Part shown: positions 15,540 to 25,013 of the stretch, one piece after another | Layout: the number at the start of each line of letters is the position of its first letter | How positions within the stretch are numbered: the stretch's first letter is position 1 | NCBI GenBank assembly: GCA_017509755.1 | Contig: JAFWOY010000004.1 | Coordinates: forward strand, 1 to 64,000 | Direction: 5' to 3' | Length of the DNA stretch: 64,000 nucleotides | Source: Bacteroidales bacterium | GTDB lineage: Bacteria; Bacteroidota; Bacteroidia; Bacteroidales; UBA932 | Notes under the pieces: model-generated | What the model saw: only the letters and a program-made list of their open reading frames with translations | Databases searched by the model: none | What the model was told of the DNA's origin: nothing | Translations under genes and position numbers: made by a program

Positions 15540-18500
15540 ATGAGACACCCCCTCACCCTGCTGTTTCTCCTGCTGGTTCTCCTGTTCCCCGTCCAGGCTC
15601 AGGCTGCCAGAGACAAAGAACTCGTCCCGATCGCTGACTCCATCAGCAATTATCTCCGGGAAAAGACCACTGTACGGAGTTCCGTCTCCGTCGAACAGGC
15701 CACTGTCCTCAAAGACGGCACCCTGCGCCTGACCTTGAGCCGCGGGCTGGTGGATTTCCCGCTCCGCGACCGCGAGATCAAGGACCTTTATGCCATTGCC
15801 CAGGACCTCCTGCCCCGGAAATACGCGCAGTACCGGAACAAATTGTCTCTTTACGCCGACAAGAAACCCATCGAATACTACAAGAGCCGTTACTTTGTCA
15901 AAACGCCCGCCCAAGGCCCCGTCAAGGAACACCAGAAACTGGCTGGCCAATACCATGACAAACTGGCGGCTCCGCTGGTCAAGCGCATCGATGCGGCCGT
16001 GCGTCCGACACGCGGCCTGCAGAACCGCCACATTGCGCTTTGGCAGAGCCACGGCTGGTATTACGAGCAGTCGCTCAAACGCTGGGAATGGCAACGGGCC
16101 CGTATCTTCGAGACCGTCGAAGACCTATATACCCAGAGTTATGTGGTTCCCTTCCTTGTTCCAATGCTGGAAAATGCAGGCGCCGTGGTGATGCTGCCGC
16201 GCGAACGCGACTGGAACGTGCACGAAATCATCGTGGACAACGACCAGACCGGGACCGGCTATCAGGAAGCCGGCGATTGGGAAGCCGCGCCTGACTCGGG
16301 CTTCGCCAATCCGAAAGCCTCTTATCTGTTCAAGGAAAATCCTTTCAAGATGGGCACGGCCCGCATGACCGGCACCGACCGCGAAGCCGGTCGCAGTGCC
16401 TGCTGGATCCCGACCATTCCCGAAACCAGGGAATACGGGGTGTATGTCTCGTACCAAACCCTTGCAAACAGCACGACCGCCGCACAATACGAAGTCCGGC
16501 ACAAGGGCGGCAGCACCCGCTTCAGCGTGAATCAGCGCATGGGTGGCGGCACCTGGATCTATCTGGGCCGCTTCACTTTCAAGAGAGGCCGCCACAGCGA
16601 CCAGGGCGTGTTCCTGACCAATATGGGAGACGGTAATACCGTGGTGACGAGCGATGCCGTCAAGTTCGGCGGCGGCATGGGAAACATGGCCCGCAAACCG
16701 TTTGAAGTGAAAGAAGGTGATTTCGACGTGGAAGCCGAGACATCCGGCTATCCCCGCTTCACAGAAGGGTCGCGCTATTGGCTGCAATGGGCCGGCTTCA
16801 ACGATACCATCTATTCGCGCAACCAGAACGCGACCGACTACAACGATGACTACATGTCCCGCGGATTGTGGGTGAACACTCTCTCGGACGGCTCCTACCT
16901 GAAGCCAGGCAAGAAGGGATACAACATACCGCTCGACCTCTCTTTCGCTTTCCACACGGACGCCGGAACGACGATGAATGACTCGATTGTCGGAACATTG
17001 GCCATCTACACCCGGCTCTCCAACGACGATGATAAGTACCCCAACGGTGAAGACCGCTCGCTCGGTCGCGATTATACCGACATTGTCCAGACCCAGATCG
17101 TGAACGACATCCGGGCCCTCTATGAGCCCAACTGGAGCCGCCGCCAGTTGTGGGACCGTTCCTACGCCGAGAGCCGGATGCCTGAAGTGCCCGGCATGCT
17201 GCTCGAACTCCTCTCCCACCAGAACCTCGCCGATATGCGCTATGGCCACGACCCGAATTTCCGTTTCACGGTCTCGCGCGCCGTTTACAAAGGCATGCTG
17301 AAGTTCCTGGCCTGGATCAACGGTTTTGAATACACCGTACAGCCCCTGCCCGTCACGGACTTCGAGGTCCATCTTTCCGGCTCGGAAGAAGCCGTCCTGA
17401 GCTGGACACCGGTGAAAGATCCGCTGGAACCGACTGCCGTCGCGACAAGCTATGTCCTCTACACCAGCGTGGATGAAGGCAGTTTCGACAACGGTACCCT
17501 CGTTGAAGGAACCCAAGTGGAAGTCGCCATCGAGCCAGGCCGCATCTACCGTTTCAAAGTGACGGCCGCCAACGCAGGTGGCGAGAGCTTCCCAAGTGAG
17601 ACCCTCGCCGTGGGCGTCGTCTCCAGTGAAGCTCCTACTGTACTAATTGTCAATAACTTCGACCGCGTAAGCGCTCCTGTGAGCTTTGCCTCCAAAGATT
17701 CCACCTATGCCGGTTTCCACAACCGGATGGATGCCGGTGTCCCCTACATCTACGACATTTCCTACATCGGCAACCAGCATGAATTCCGCCGCATCATTCC
17801 CTGGATGGACGATGACAGCGCCGGTTTCGGCGCCTCGGAAAGCGACTACGAGACGAAGGCTTTGGCAGGCAACACTTTCGATTACCCGTATGTACACGGC
17901 AAAGCCTGGATGGCAGCCGGATGCAATTTCGTGTCGGCCAGCCGGAACGCCGTGGTGAACCGGCGGATCGAGATGAACCGCTACACCTGGGCCGACCTGA
18001 TCTGCGGCAAAGAATTGACCACACAGATCGGCCGCCGCGGGGCTTCGCCGCTTCGTTACCAGGTCTTCCCGAAAGCGCTGCGGGAGCAGATCGAGAATTT
18101 CACCCGTCTGGGCGGCAACCTGCTCGTGTCGGGTGCCTACATTGCTTCCGACATGTGGGAGCCGGTTTTCGATTTTGAAATGACACCGGCGCTGGTGGCC
18201 GACTATTTTGAACCGGCCAGGAAGTTCGCGCAGGAAGTGCTCCACTACCGCTGGATGACCAACAACGCATCCGTGAAGGGCGTCGTCAAGGGTATCCAGA
18301 ATCCGCTTGGCCTGCCCTACAAGAGCCGTTTTGTCTTCAACACGGAACTCAACGACCAGATCTATTGCGTTGAGTCACCGGACGGCATCGAACCAGTAGG
18401 AACCGGTGCCTATTCCGTGTTCCGCTATGCAGAAAACAACATCTCGGCCGGTGTGGCTTTCCAAGGTGACTACAAGACCGTCATCCTGGGCTTCCCGGTC

Positions 18501-18569
18501 GAGACGCTGGATACGCAGGAGCAGATCGACTGCCTGATCGGCGAAGTCGCCCGCTTCTTCAAACGTTAG
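15540..18569 (+). CDS. Large secreted golvesin/amidase-like protein with Fn3-like domain
   Basis: 1009 residues with a signal peptide (LLFLLLVLLFPVQAQA). It resembles Bacteroidota proteins often labelled xanthan lyase or golvesin C-terminal-like. The N-terminal third has IALWQSHGWYYE and, after the insert, SFAFHTDAG, as in amidase_3-like zinc hydrolases. A golvesin-type beta-domain is inserted between them (about 240-400: YGVYVSYQTLANS, AQYEVRHKGG, WIYLGRFTFKRG). Around 610-690 a fibronectin type III-like domain follows (VTDFEVHLSGSEEAVLSWTPV). The C-terminal part (about 695-1009) has no recognised family. Cell-wall amide or polysaccharide cleavage is possible; the true substrate is unknown. 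Its stop overlaps the convergent BACON gene by four bases. Confidence 0.7.
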   Translation: MRHPLTLLFLLLVLLFPVQAQAARDKELVPIADSISNYLREKTTVRSSVSVEQATVLKDGTLRLTLSRGLVDFPLRDREIKDLYAIAQDLLPRKYAQYRNKLSLYADKKPIEYYKSRYFVKTPAQGPVKEHQKLAGQYHDKLAAPLVKRIDAAVRPTRGLQNRHIALWQSHGWYYEQSLKRWEWQRARIFETVEDLYTQSYVVPFLVPMLENAGAVVMLPRERDWNVHEIIVDNDQTGTGYQEAGDWEAAPDSGFANPKASYLFKENPFKMGTARMTGTDREAGRSACWIPTIPETREYGVYVSYQTLANSTTAAQYEVRHKGGSTRFSVNQRMGGGTWIYLGRFTFKRGRHSDQGVFLTNMGDGNTVVTSDAVKFGGGMGNMARKPFEVKEGDFDVEAETSGYPRFTEGSRYWLQWAGFNDTIYSRNQNATDYNDDYMSRGLWVNTLSDGSYLKPGKKGYNIPLDLSFAFHTDAGTTMNDSIVGTLAIYTRLSNDDDKYPNGEDRSLGRDYTDIVQTQIVNDIRALYEPNWSRRQLWDRSYAESRMPEVPGMLLELLSHQNLADMRYGHDPNFRFTVSRAVYKGMLKFLAWINGFEYTVQPLPVTDFEVHLSGSEEAVLSWTPVKDPLEPTAVATSYVLYTSVDEGSFDNGTLVEGTQVEVAIEPGRIYRFKVTAANAGGESFPSETLAVGVVSSEAPTVLIVNNFDRVSAPVSFASKDSTYAGFHNRMDAGVPYIYDISYIGNQHEFRRIIPWMDDDSAGFGASESDYETKALAGNTFDYPYVHGKAWMAAGCNFVSASRNAVVNRRIEMNRYTWADLICGKELTTQIGRRGASPLRYQVFPKALREQIENFTRLGGNLLVSGAYIASDMWEPVFDFEMTPALVADYFEPARKFAQEVLHYRWMTNNASVKGVVKGIQNPLGLPYKSRFVFNTELNDQIYCVESPDGIEPVGTGAYSVFRYAENNISAGVAFQGDYKTVILGFPVETLDTQEQIDCLIGEVARFFKR

Positions 18570-19147
18570 AATTGGGTAAACTCGATCTCACTGACGCCGG
18601 CGACCGATTCCAATTTGAAGGACAAGGCGCCGGCGGCCTGGAGTTCGATGGTGTGGCTTCCTCCCGCAGAATAGGTGTGCTTCAAGGATTTGTCGTACTT
18701 TTCCTCACTGCCGTCTCCCCACTTCACGACAGCGGACAGGCTGCTGCCGGTCAAGACAGGGATATTGAAAGCGTTGCCGGTATGCTTGATACGGAGTGAC
18801 TGTGACAGATGCGGCAACTGATTGACTGCAACCCCGCGTGTCAGTTCACGGCAGGAGATGGTTACCGTTCCCTTGCGGGCTGAACTCCGGTCGCTGGCAT
18901 CCACACGGATGGTCAATGTCGTGGTCCCTTTCTTTCCGGAAGTCGGGGAAACCTGGATCCAGGGATCCGAAGTATTGGCGGTCCAATCATAATTGGCGGT
19001 CATGCTGACGGACTCCGTCCCGCCCTTGTCCGTCATTTCCAGGGTCGACTTGTCGAAGGTGACGGAAGGATCCTCTTTCTCACAGGCAGTCAGCAGGAAC
19101 AACAGGCTTGCGGCTGCAGCGAAAAGCAAAAGGTGCATCTTTTTCAT
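18566..19147 (-). CDS. BACON-domain lipoprotein
   Basis: 193 residues with lipobox LLTAC (Cys22). A BACON domain spans about 28-112: YDWTANTSDPWIQVSPTSG, then TTLTIRVDAS and RKGTVTISC. BACON domains are Bacteroidota beta-sandwich modules commonly found in surface proteins that act on glycans or proteins. The remaining part (about 113-193) is also beta-rich with a VVKWGDGSEEKY segment, PKD-like. It starts five bases after the C10 protease stop and is probably co-expressed as an accessory or binding partner. Confidence 0.85.
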   Translation of the reverse strand: MKKMHLLLFAAAASLLFLLTACEKEDPSVTFDKSTLEMTDKGGTESVSMTANYDWTANTSDPWIQVSPTSGKKGTTTLTIRVDASDRSSARKGTVTISCRELTRGVAVNQLPHLSQSLRIKHTGNAFNIPVLTGSSLSAVVKWGDGSEEKYDKSLKHTYSAGGSHTIELQAAGALSFKLESVAGVSEIEFTQF

Positions 19148-19152
19148 GGGCT

Positions 19153-20964
19153 TCAGAATTTGAGGGTCAGAGTCAATTGTTCACTGAAACGCTTCAAGGT
19201 GAGCGTATAGGTACCCGGCTGGAGACGGGCCGTTTCAATCTTGAGCGCGGTCATCTCGTAGGAGACACCATCCGTCACCGACTTGCCGGATGCATCCTGG
19301 AGTGTCCAGTTCACCAAATCCTTGGTCTCGATCATGATAACGCCCGAGGTCTTGCTGAAACTGAAGGAGGTCACCTCTTCGAGCTTTGTATCGTCTGTCA
19401 CGGGAATCTCAGTCACGATACTGGAAGTCAGGTCGTAGTGCGGGAACTCCCAGACGCCTTCAGGCCACTCGTCACTCCGGTACATGAAGCAGACTTTGTC
19501 CCCTTCCAGCGGATAGGACTGCATGAAGCAACTGATGGACGGGAAGCCGCGACCGCTGCCGGCCGCCAGTTCGTTGAACGTAGTCACATTGCAGAGATTC
19601 TCTTTGACCTTGCCGTCCTTATCACACAAGACCACCACATACTCGCCGGTAAACGGGTAGATGCCGCCATTGTAGAGGAAGCCGGCTTTCAGGGAGAACG
19701 TCTGGTGCGGACGGATCGTCTCCGAAGGGGTCAGGCCATTGTACTCGGTCCCGGTAGTGGAAGAAGTACCTGCTTGATAATACAAATAAGACTGGGGACT
19801 GCCTCCCTCCCCCTCCTTGGGTTTCAGGTTAAAAACGGCACCATGGCTGTAGATGTACTGGCGGCTTTCCGTCGGAGTAAAGGCCGACAAAGCATAATAG
19901 CCATTACTGTTGCCGCCCCATCCCCAGTTGACGCTGAGAGAACCCTGCTCGTCATAACCATCCACGAGGAAGGCGTGGCCACCGGATTCGCGGCGGGCGG
20001 AATAGAGGATCGGACGGGTCTGCAACTCATTCTGGAGCATCGTCATCCACTCTTCGTCCGTGAACAGGTCGCGTTTGAAATAGTACGTACCCGGATCGAA
20101 GCCGAAATACGTAACGGCACAACCCGCCATCTTCTGCGTGCTGGCACTGGTGGACTCATCAAATTTGGCCTGGACGGCTACGCCGCAATCATAGACCAGG
20201 CGCGCCACGGCATTCGCCTCTTCCTCGGTATAGCCTTCTTTATAGTTGTATTTGATCTTATCCCACTCGTAGGGGTGACCAAGGTCGAATCCATCAATCT
20301 GGCAACTTGAGCCATTGTCCATCGTATAAGAGTACGACGACAGCGTTCCTTCGCCCTTGCCCGGATAGCCGTAGAAACGCATGATCATGCCCATCGCCAG
20401 CGGAACGCAGCCGATGACAGCATGCTTCTCGTCCACCATCGGCGTAAGCCGGTTGAACGGTTCCGATTGCGACCAGATCGGCGTCACGTGCTTGACAGCC
20501 GGCAAAATCGCGCCATCGGCTTTGGTCCGGACGGTCAGATCAGCCCAAGCCTTCACAGCGCTCGCCCCCCGGCGTCCTTCCGTACGGGCAAAAGTGATCT
20601 GCTCTTCGAGATCCGCCAGCCATTCCTGCAGGTTCTCCGGCATATCAGCCGTTTCCCCGAAATTGAAATCATAAGAATAGCCCAGTACCGGACGGCAGGC
20701 ATCGTCTCCGGCAATGATGACGAATCCTCCGCCCGCCCGGTTGAAAATGTAGAAGGCCGGCGCCTCTTCCCCTGCCTTGGTCAGCGGGGCAGAAGCGAGC
20801 CGCACCTGTTTCAGGGGTGCCATCCGGCGGGAATAGTTGCGGTCACCCTGGAAAAAGGCGCGGGCTGCATCCTGTGCACGCAAGGCATCGACCGGTTCCG
20901 CAAAGAGCGACCCGGCACATGCGAAAAGGACAACAAATGATACAATAAGTTTAAGTCGGTTCAT
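19153..20964 (-). CDS. C10-family (streptopain-like) cysteine protease
   Basis: 603 residues with signal peptide (FVVLFACAGSLFA). The propeptide region contains APAFYIFNRAGGGFVIIAGD. The catalytic cysteine lies in AVIGCVPLAMGMIMRFYGYP (around 192) and the catalytic histidine in GGHAFLVDGYD (around 335), with the supporting VNWGWGG motif. The family usually has GCVATAM; here GCVPLAM keeps the cysteine. The C-terminal region (from about 385) is beta-rich and ends in a segment typical of secretion-sorting or binding domains (LQPGTYTLTLKRFSEQLTLTLKF). Secreted C10 enzymes of gut and oral Bacteroidota cleave host proteins. It is in a run CorA-NhaC-C69-C10-BACON with short gaps. Confidence 0.93.
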   Translation of the reverse strand: MNRLKLIVSFVVLFACAGSLFAEPVDALRAQDAARAFFQGDRNYSRRMAPLKQVRLASAPLTKAGEEAPAFYIFNRAGGGFVIIAGDDACRPVLGYSYDFNFGETADMPENLQEWLADLEEQITFARTEGRRGASAVKAWADLTVRTKADGAILPAVKHVTPIWSQSEPFNRLTPMVDEKHAVIGCVPLAMGMIMRFYGYPGKGEGTLSSYSYTMDNGSSCQIDGFDLGHPYEWDKIKYNYKEGYTEEEANAVARLVYDCGVAVQAKFDESTSASTQKMAGCAVTYFGFDPGTYYFKRDLFTDEEWMTMLQNELQTRPILYSARRESGGHAFLVDGYDEQGSLSVNWGWGGNSNGYYALSAFTPTESRQYIYSHGAVFNLKPKEGEGGSPQSYLYYQAGTSSTTGTEYNGLTPSETIRPHQTFSLKAGFLYNGGIYPFTGEYVVVLCDKDGKVKENLCNVTTFNELAAGSGRGFPSISCFMQSYPLEGDKVCFMYRSDEWPEGVWEFPHYDLTSSIVTEIPVTDDTKLEEVTSFSFSKTSGVIMIETKDLVNWTLQDASGKSVTDGVSYEMTALKIETARLQPGTYTLTLKRFSEQLTLTLKF

Positions 20965-20978
20965 CAGCAGAAAATTGA

Positions 20979-22580
20979 TTACATACTCCGAACAAAGATT
21001 TCAAGGACGCGGCCTTTAAGTTCACGCCACTTGCCGGCGACCATGGCGAAGAAACTGTCGGTCTGGTTGTTCAGCAACGTAGCGACGGCTTCCTCACGGC
21101 CTTCGGCCGGAAGGGCCTTCACCTTCTCCTGCAAAGCCTTGTCCTGCTCGAACATCATCTGTTCAAACAAGGCTGCCTGCGGCTCGAGCAGTTTGCGGGT
21201 CTTGTCCCAGTAGATGGTGGCAATGCGGTTGGTCTCGCGGAAAGCCCAGACAGCCGCTTCGGGGCGATAGCTGTTCTGGCCGCAGTGCTCCAGTTCGACC
21301 GGTAATTTCGTGGCACCGGCATAGATCGGGAAACGAGGGCTCTGGCCCGGGTTGTCCAGGGAGAACCACAGCACGCCGCCCACTTCGTCGGGCAACCAGT
21401 CGCGGCACTGCGCAATCCAGGAGTAAGAGCACTGGATCACGGCGATGGTGCGGCGGTTGGTCACGGTGCCGGGTGCGATCTGGTTGAGCATAGCGCGCAT
21501 GTCGGCCGACATCCAGTTGGAAACCGGCGTGACTTCCTCGTCATATTCCGTATAGGTCGAATGGGGATACGGCGGGCTGTTGGGATCCTTGATGCGACGG
21601 TGCGCCGTAATCTTCAGGTTCTTGCCCATATCGAGATCGGTTCCCTCATAGGTCTCGCGGTAAAAAGCGAGCACGCGTTCCGGGGAGACTTTCACTTCGG
21701 GCTTCACGGAGAACGGAAGTTCCTCATCATCAAGCGTCAGGCCGAGCGACGGAGCAAGCGTGCTGAGGACAAACCACTCGCGGACCGAGAAGTTCTTGCG
21801 GCCGCCGCCCACTACCTTGTAGAATTTGAGCGGGCCTTTGCCATCCCACAGACCCAGGGCCTTGGCTTTCTTCTTCAGGTCCTTGCAGTACATGAAATGG
21901 TCGGGATCGTTGAAATCGATGGCACCGATGCGCGCAATGTTGGCCGAGATGCCCACATGGTCGTCGGGAATCCGCTGGGCAGCCCAGATGGCACCGGGTT
22001 CGCCCGGGCCGGGTCCATTGATCTCGAACTGCCACACTTCGTTGGGATCGGCCACGGTCAGACACTCGCCCCAGTCGGCATAACCGTATTTCTCAGCCAT
22101 CTCCCCCATCAGGCGGATGGCATCGCGGGCGTTGTCGCAATACTGCAGGGCCAGGCGCTCAAGTTCCTCGATCCAGAACACGCCATTGCGATTGATCAGG
22201 TCCTTGTTGCCGTCGTAGGTCGTCTCGCCAATGGCCAACTGCTTCTCATTCATGCAAGGATACGCAGCGTTGACGAAACGATAGGTCTGCAAAGCAGGCG
22301 GCACGATGCGGCCCGTCTCATAGACACCCCGCATGTCCCAGGGTTCTTCCTTGTGGAGGACATTGAAGAAATAAGGTTCCGTCTCACCCGGGGCAAAGGT
22401 CTTGCGGGGCTCGATGGTCACGAAAGTCCGGTAATAGGAATCGCAGCAGTGGGCGGTCATCACCGACCCGTCGGTAGAAGCCTTTTTGCCTACCATGATG
22501 GAGGTGCAGGCATCTCCCGAAGGCACGGCGCACAGCAGCAGCGCGGCTGTAGCGACCCAGCATCTATTGAGCAGTTTCAT
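20979..22580 (-). CDS. C69-family dipeptidase
   Basis: 533 residues. A signal peptide ends just before the N-terminal nucleophile cysteine in DACTSIMVGKKAS (Cys25), which would become residue 1 after processing, as in the Ntn-hydrolase dipeptidases (PepD type). Further family sequence is DGSVMTAHCCDSYYR, IGETTYDGN, EVWQFEINGPG and GVLWFSLDNP. It cleaves dipeptides, probably in the periplasm, and may follow the C10 protease in peptide degradation. Its start overlaps the end of the NhaC gene by 17 bases. Confidence 0.93.
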   Translation of the reverse strand: MKLLNRCWVATAALLLCAVPSGDACTSIMVGKKASTDGSVMTAHCCDSYYRTFVTIEPRKTFAPGETEPYFFNVLHKEEPWDMRGVYETGRIVPPALQTYRFVNAAYPCMNEKQLAIGETTYDGNKDLINRNGVFWIEELERLALQYCDNARDAIRLMGEMAEKYGYADWGECLTVADPNEVWQFEINGPGPGEPGAIWAAQRIPDDHVGISANIARIGAIDFNDPDHFMYCKDLKKKAKALGLWDGKGPLKFYKVVGGGRKNFSVREWFVLSTLAPSLGLTLDDEELPFSVKPEVKVSPERVLAFYRETYEGTDLDMGKNLKITAHRRIKDPNSPPYPHSTYTEYDEEVTPVSNWMSADMRAMLNQIAPGTVTNRRTIAVIQCSYSWIAQCRDWLPDEVGGVLWFSLDNPGQSPRFPIYAGATKLPVELEHCGQNSYRPEAAVWAFRETNRIATIYWDKTRKLLEPQAALFEQMMFEQDKALQEKVKALPAEGREEAVATLLNNQTDSFFAMVAGKWRELKGRVLEIFVRSM

Positions 22581-24006
22581 GTTGCGGTAGTTTATGGATT
22601 TTAATATGGAAAGCAGCGTAAATGATGGCGATCACGGGCGTGACGAAGCAGAAGATCGCGAAAGGGAAATACGCCAGCGTGGCAACACCCAGCACACTGG
22701 ACTGCACGACAGCGCAGGTATTCCACGGCACAAGCACAGAGCTGACGGTCGCCGAATCCTCGAGGGTACGGCTGAGCACCTCCGGTGAAAGTCCGAATCG
22801 TTTGTAGGTATCGCGGAACATGCTGCCCGGCAGCAGGATGGCCATGAACTGGTCGGAAAGGGTCAGGTTGCAGAAGATGCAACTCAGGACAGTGGCTGCC
22901 ACCAGGCCGCCAGTACGGCGCACTCGGGCGATGATGGCCTGAGTAATGCGTTCCACCATACCGCAAGCCGACAGGCAGCCGCCGAAGAGCATCACGGCGA
23001 TGATGATCCACACTGTGTTGACCATGCCGGACATGCCGTTGGTCGAGGCCAACCGGGTAATCAGCGGGTCGCCCGCATCGATGGATACAGACGAAGACAT
23101 CATCTTCATCAACGAACCGAAGAAACGGCGAAAACCTTCCACGTCGGGACCCACAATCTGGTCGATGATCTGGGGCTGGGCGAAATATGCCAGGATGCCG
23201 CCTGCCAACGCCGAGAGAAAAAGGGTCACCAGTGCCGGAACCTTCATGACGATCATCACGATGGTCAGGACGGGAACCAGCAGGTACCAGGGAGATATAT
23301 GGAAGGTCTGCTTCAGGGCGCCCAACTGCTCGTTGATCTCCACACCGGAAGACACGGGCGTTGTAAAACCGACAATCCCGTACACCAGCAAACAGATGAC
23401 CAGCGCCGGGAGCGTGGTCAGCAAGGTATAGCGAACATGGGTGTACAGGTTGACGCCTGCGATGGAAGCCGACAAGTTGGTGGTATCGCTCAAAGGGGAA
23501 ACCTTATCCCCCAGATAGGCACCTGAGATGATGGCGCCGGCCAGCCAGCCGGCAGGGATGCCGATGAAAGAACCCGCGCCGAAAAGGGCTACGCCAATCG
23601 TGCCCACCGTGGTCCAGGAACTGCCCGCCAACAACGAAACGAAGGCACAGAGCAGGAAAGACAGGACAATGAAGACGCGGGGATGGATCAGCTTCAGGCC
23701 ATACCAGATCATGGTCGGGACGATGCCCGACAGCATCCACGTAGCTGTCAAAGCGCCGATGGACAGCAGGATGATGACAGCCGCGCTCGTCGACTTGAGG
23801 TTGCTTCCCACGCTGTCTTCGAATATACTCCAAGGGACCTTCAAGGCATAAAGTCCGATCAGGCAGGTAAGGACAGCTGCGCCGAAAAGGGCGATTTGCG
23901 AAGGACCGCTGGTAAGCTCATCGCCAAAGATGCTTACGCCGATCATCAGCAGGGCGATGAGGGTAAGCACCGGCACCAGCGAAAGGAGGAGTCCGGGCTT
24001 CTTCAT
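22564..24006 (-). CDS. NhaC-family Na+/H+ antiporter
   Basis: 480 residues with about 11-12 hydrophobic segments. NhaC-type sequence includes GWLAGAIISGAYLGDKVSPLSDTTNLSA (in two pieces, charged D and K in the membrane), SSWTTVGTIGVAL, and SDQFMAILLPGSMF. It exchanges Na+ for protons, or may be one of the related amino-acid/malate-lactate antiporters of the same family. It begins three bases after the CorA stop and overlaps the dipeptidase start. Confidence 0.88.
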   Translation of the reverse strand: MKKPGLLLSLVPVLTLIALLMIGVSIFGDELTSGPSQIALFGAAVLTCLIGLYALKVPWSIFEDSVGSNLKSTSAAVIILLSIGALTATWMLSGIVPTMIWYGLKLIHPRVFIVLSFLLCAFVSLLAGSSWTTVGTIGVALFGAGSFIGIPAGWLAGAIISGAYLGDKVSPLSDTTNLSASIAGVNLYTHVRYTLLTTLPALVICLLVYGIVGFTTPVSSGVEINEQLGALKQTFHISPWYLLVPVLTIVMIVMKVPALVTLFLSALAGGILAYFAQPQIIDQIVGPDVEGFRRFFGSLMKMMSSSVSIDAGDPLITRLASTNGMSGMVNTVWIIIAVMLFGGCLSACGMVERITQAIIARVRRTGGLVAATVLSCIFCNLTLSDQFMAILLPGSMFRDTYKRFGLSPEVLSRTLEDSATVSSVLVPWNTCAVVQSSVLGVATLAYFPFAIFCFVTPVIAIIYAAFHIKIHKLPQHETAQ

Positions 24007-24009
24007 AAG

Positions 24010-24957
24010 TTACAGCATTTTCTTCTTGCGGAAAATCAAGAAAACGCCCAGGACGATCAGCAGCATGCCGGCGAGGATGACCACCATATCCCACACGCCG
24101 CCCAGCAGCGGGAGCTGGATGTTCATACCATAGAAGCTGGCAATGAGCGTAGGCGGCATCAGCAGCACCGACACCAGGGTAAAGATCTTCATGATCTTGT
24201 TCTGGGCGAGCTCGATCAGACCGAGCACCGTATTCTGGAGGTATTCGAGTCGCTCGAAACTGAAGTCTGTATGGTTGATCAGGGATGAGATGTCTTTGAG
24301 CAGGATGCCGAGTTTGCCATTGATCACATCGGGCGTCTTGTCACTGCGCAGGACGCTTGAAATCATGCGCTGCTTGTCGACGATGTTCTCACGGACGAGC
24401 ATCGTGTTTTCCTGCAACTGGTTGATGTCGAGAAGGAACTCTTCGTTGACATCCTCACCCAGGCTCACGCGTTTGCTGTATTGACCGATCTCTTTCGACA
24501 TGAGCTCGATCATGTCGGCATCCAGGTCGATACGGTTCTCCAGGATTCCGACCAGGACATGGAAGCCGGTGGGATAGAGTTTGGAATTGAAGAGGATACG
24601 ACGCTGGATGTCCGTGAAACTGCGCAAGGGGACCTGCCGGATGGATGTGATGGTATGTCCGGTCAGCACGAAGGAGACGGACTCCATCGTGTAGTTTTCA
24701 GCGCTCGGAATCAGGAAGTTCGTATTGGCGAAGATGGCTTCGACCGTCTCGTGGTAACGGGATGAACTCTCAATCTCTTCGGCTTGGGCCCGGCTTTGCA
24801 GGGTGGTGTGCAGGAAACTCTCCACGGCGCGTTTCTCTTCGCCAGTAGGATTGAAGAGGTCGAGCCAGAGGGCGTCTTCCAGGGTAATCTTTTTCAAGAT
24901 TCCGAGGCTCTCGGAAACTTCTGCCTGTCCGTTGAGATTGTAAAAGACTTTGATCAT
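24010..24957 (-). CDS. corA: CorA-family Mg2+/Co2+ transporter
   Basis: 315 residues. The long helical cytosolic N-terminal domain is followed by two C-terminal TM helices (about 255-275 and 288-308). The GMN signature is present in ASFYGMNIQLPLLG just after TM1, and the basic KKKML tail is typical. Pentameric CorA channels admit Mg2+ along its gradient. A -7 box at 25002-25009 provides its own promoter, which probably drives the five-gene set down to the BACON lipoprotein. Confidence 0.93.
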   Translation of the reverse strand: MIKVFYNLNGQAEVSESLGILKKITLEDALWLDLFNPTGEEKRAVESFLHTTLQSRAQAEEIESSSRYHETVEAIFANTNFLIPSAENYTMESVSFVLTGHTITSIRQVPLRSFTDIQRRILFNSKLYPTGFHVLVGILENRIDLDADMIELMSKEIGQYSKRVSLGEDVNEEFLLDINQLQENTMLVRENIVDKQRMISSVLRSDKTPDVINGKLGILLKDISSLINHTDFSFERLEYLQNTVLGLIELAQNKIMKIFTLVSVLLMPPTLIASFYGMNIQLPLLGGVWDMVVILAGMLLIVLGVFLIFRKKKML

Positions 24958-25001
24958 GGTTCCTCGCGTTTTGGATTGCAGGAAAACCGTTCCCCAAATT
25001 G

Positions 25002-25009
25002 CAAAGATA
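25002..25009 (-). promoter_or_regulatory. -7 box upstream of corA
   Basis: CAAAGATA, that is TATCTTTG on the minus strand, 45 bases before the corA start. It separates this transcription unit from the symporter gene, whose stop is at 25014. Confidence 0.6.
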
Positions 25010-25013
25010 CGAA

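Noticed and set aside
14439..16094. Longer form of the PLP enzyme
   Set aside because: The extension lies antisense to the 1009-residue gene and upstream of the enzyme's own promoter box.
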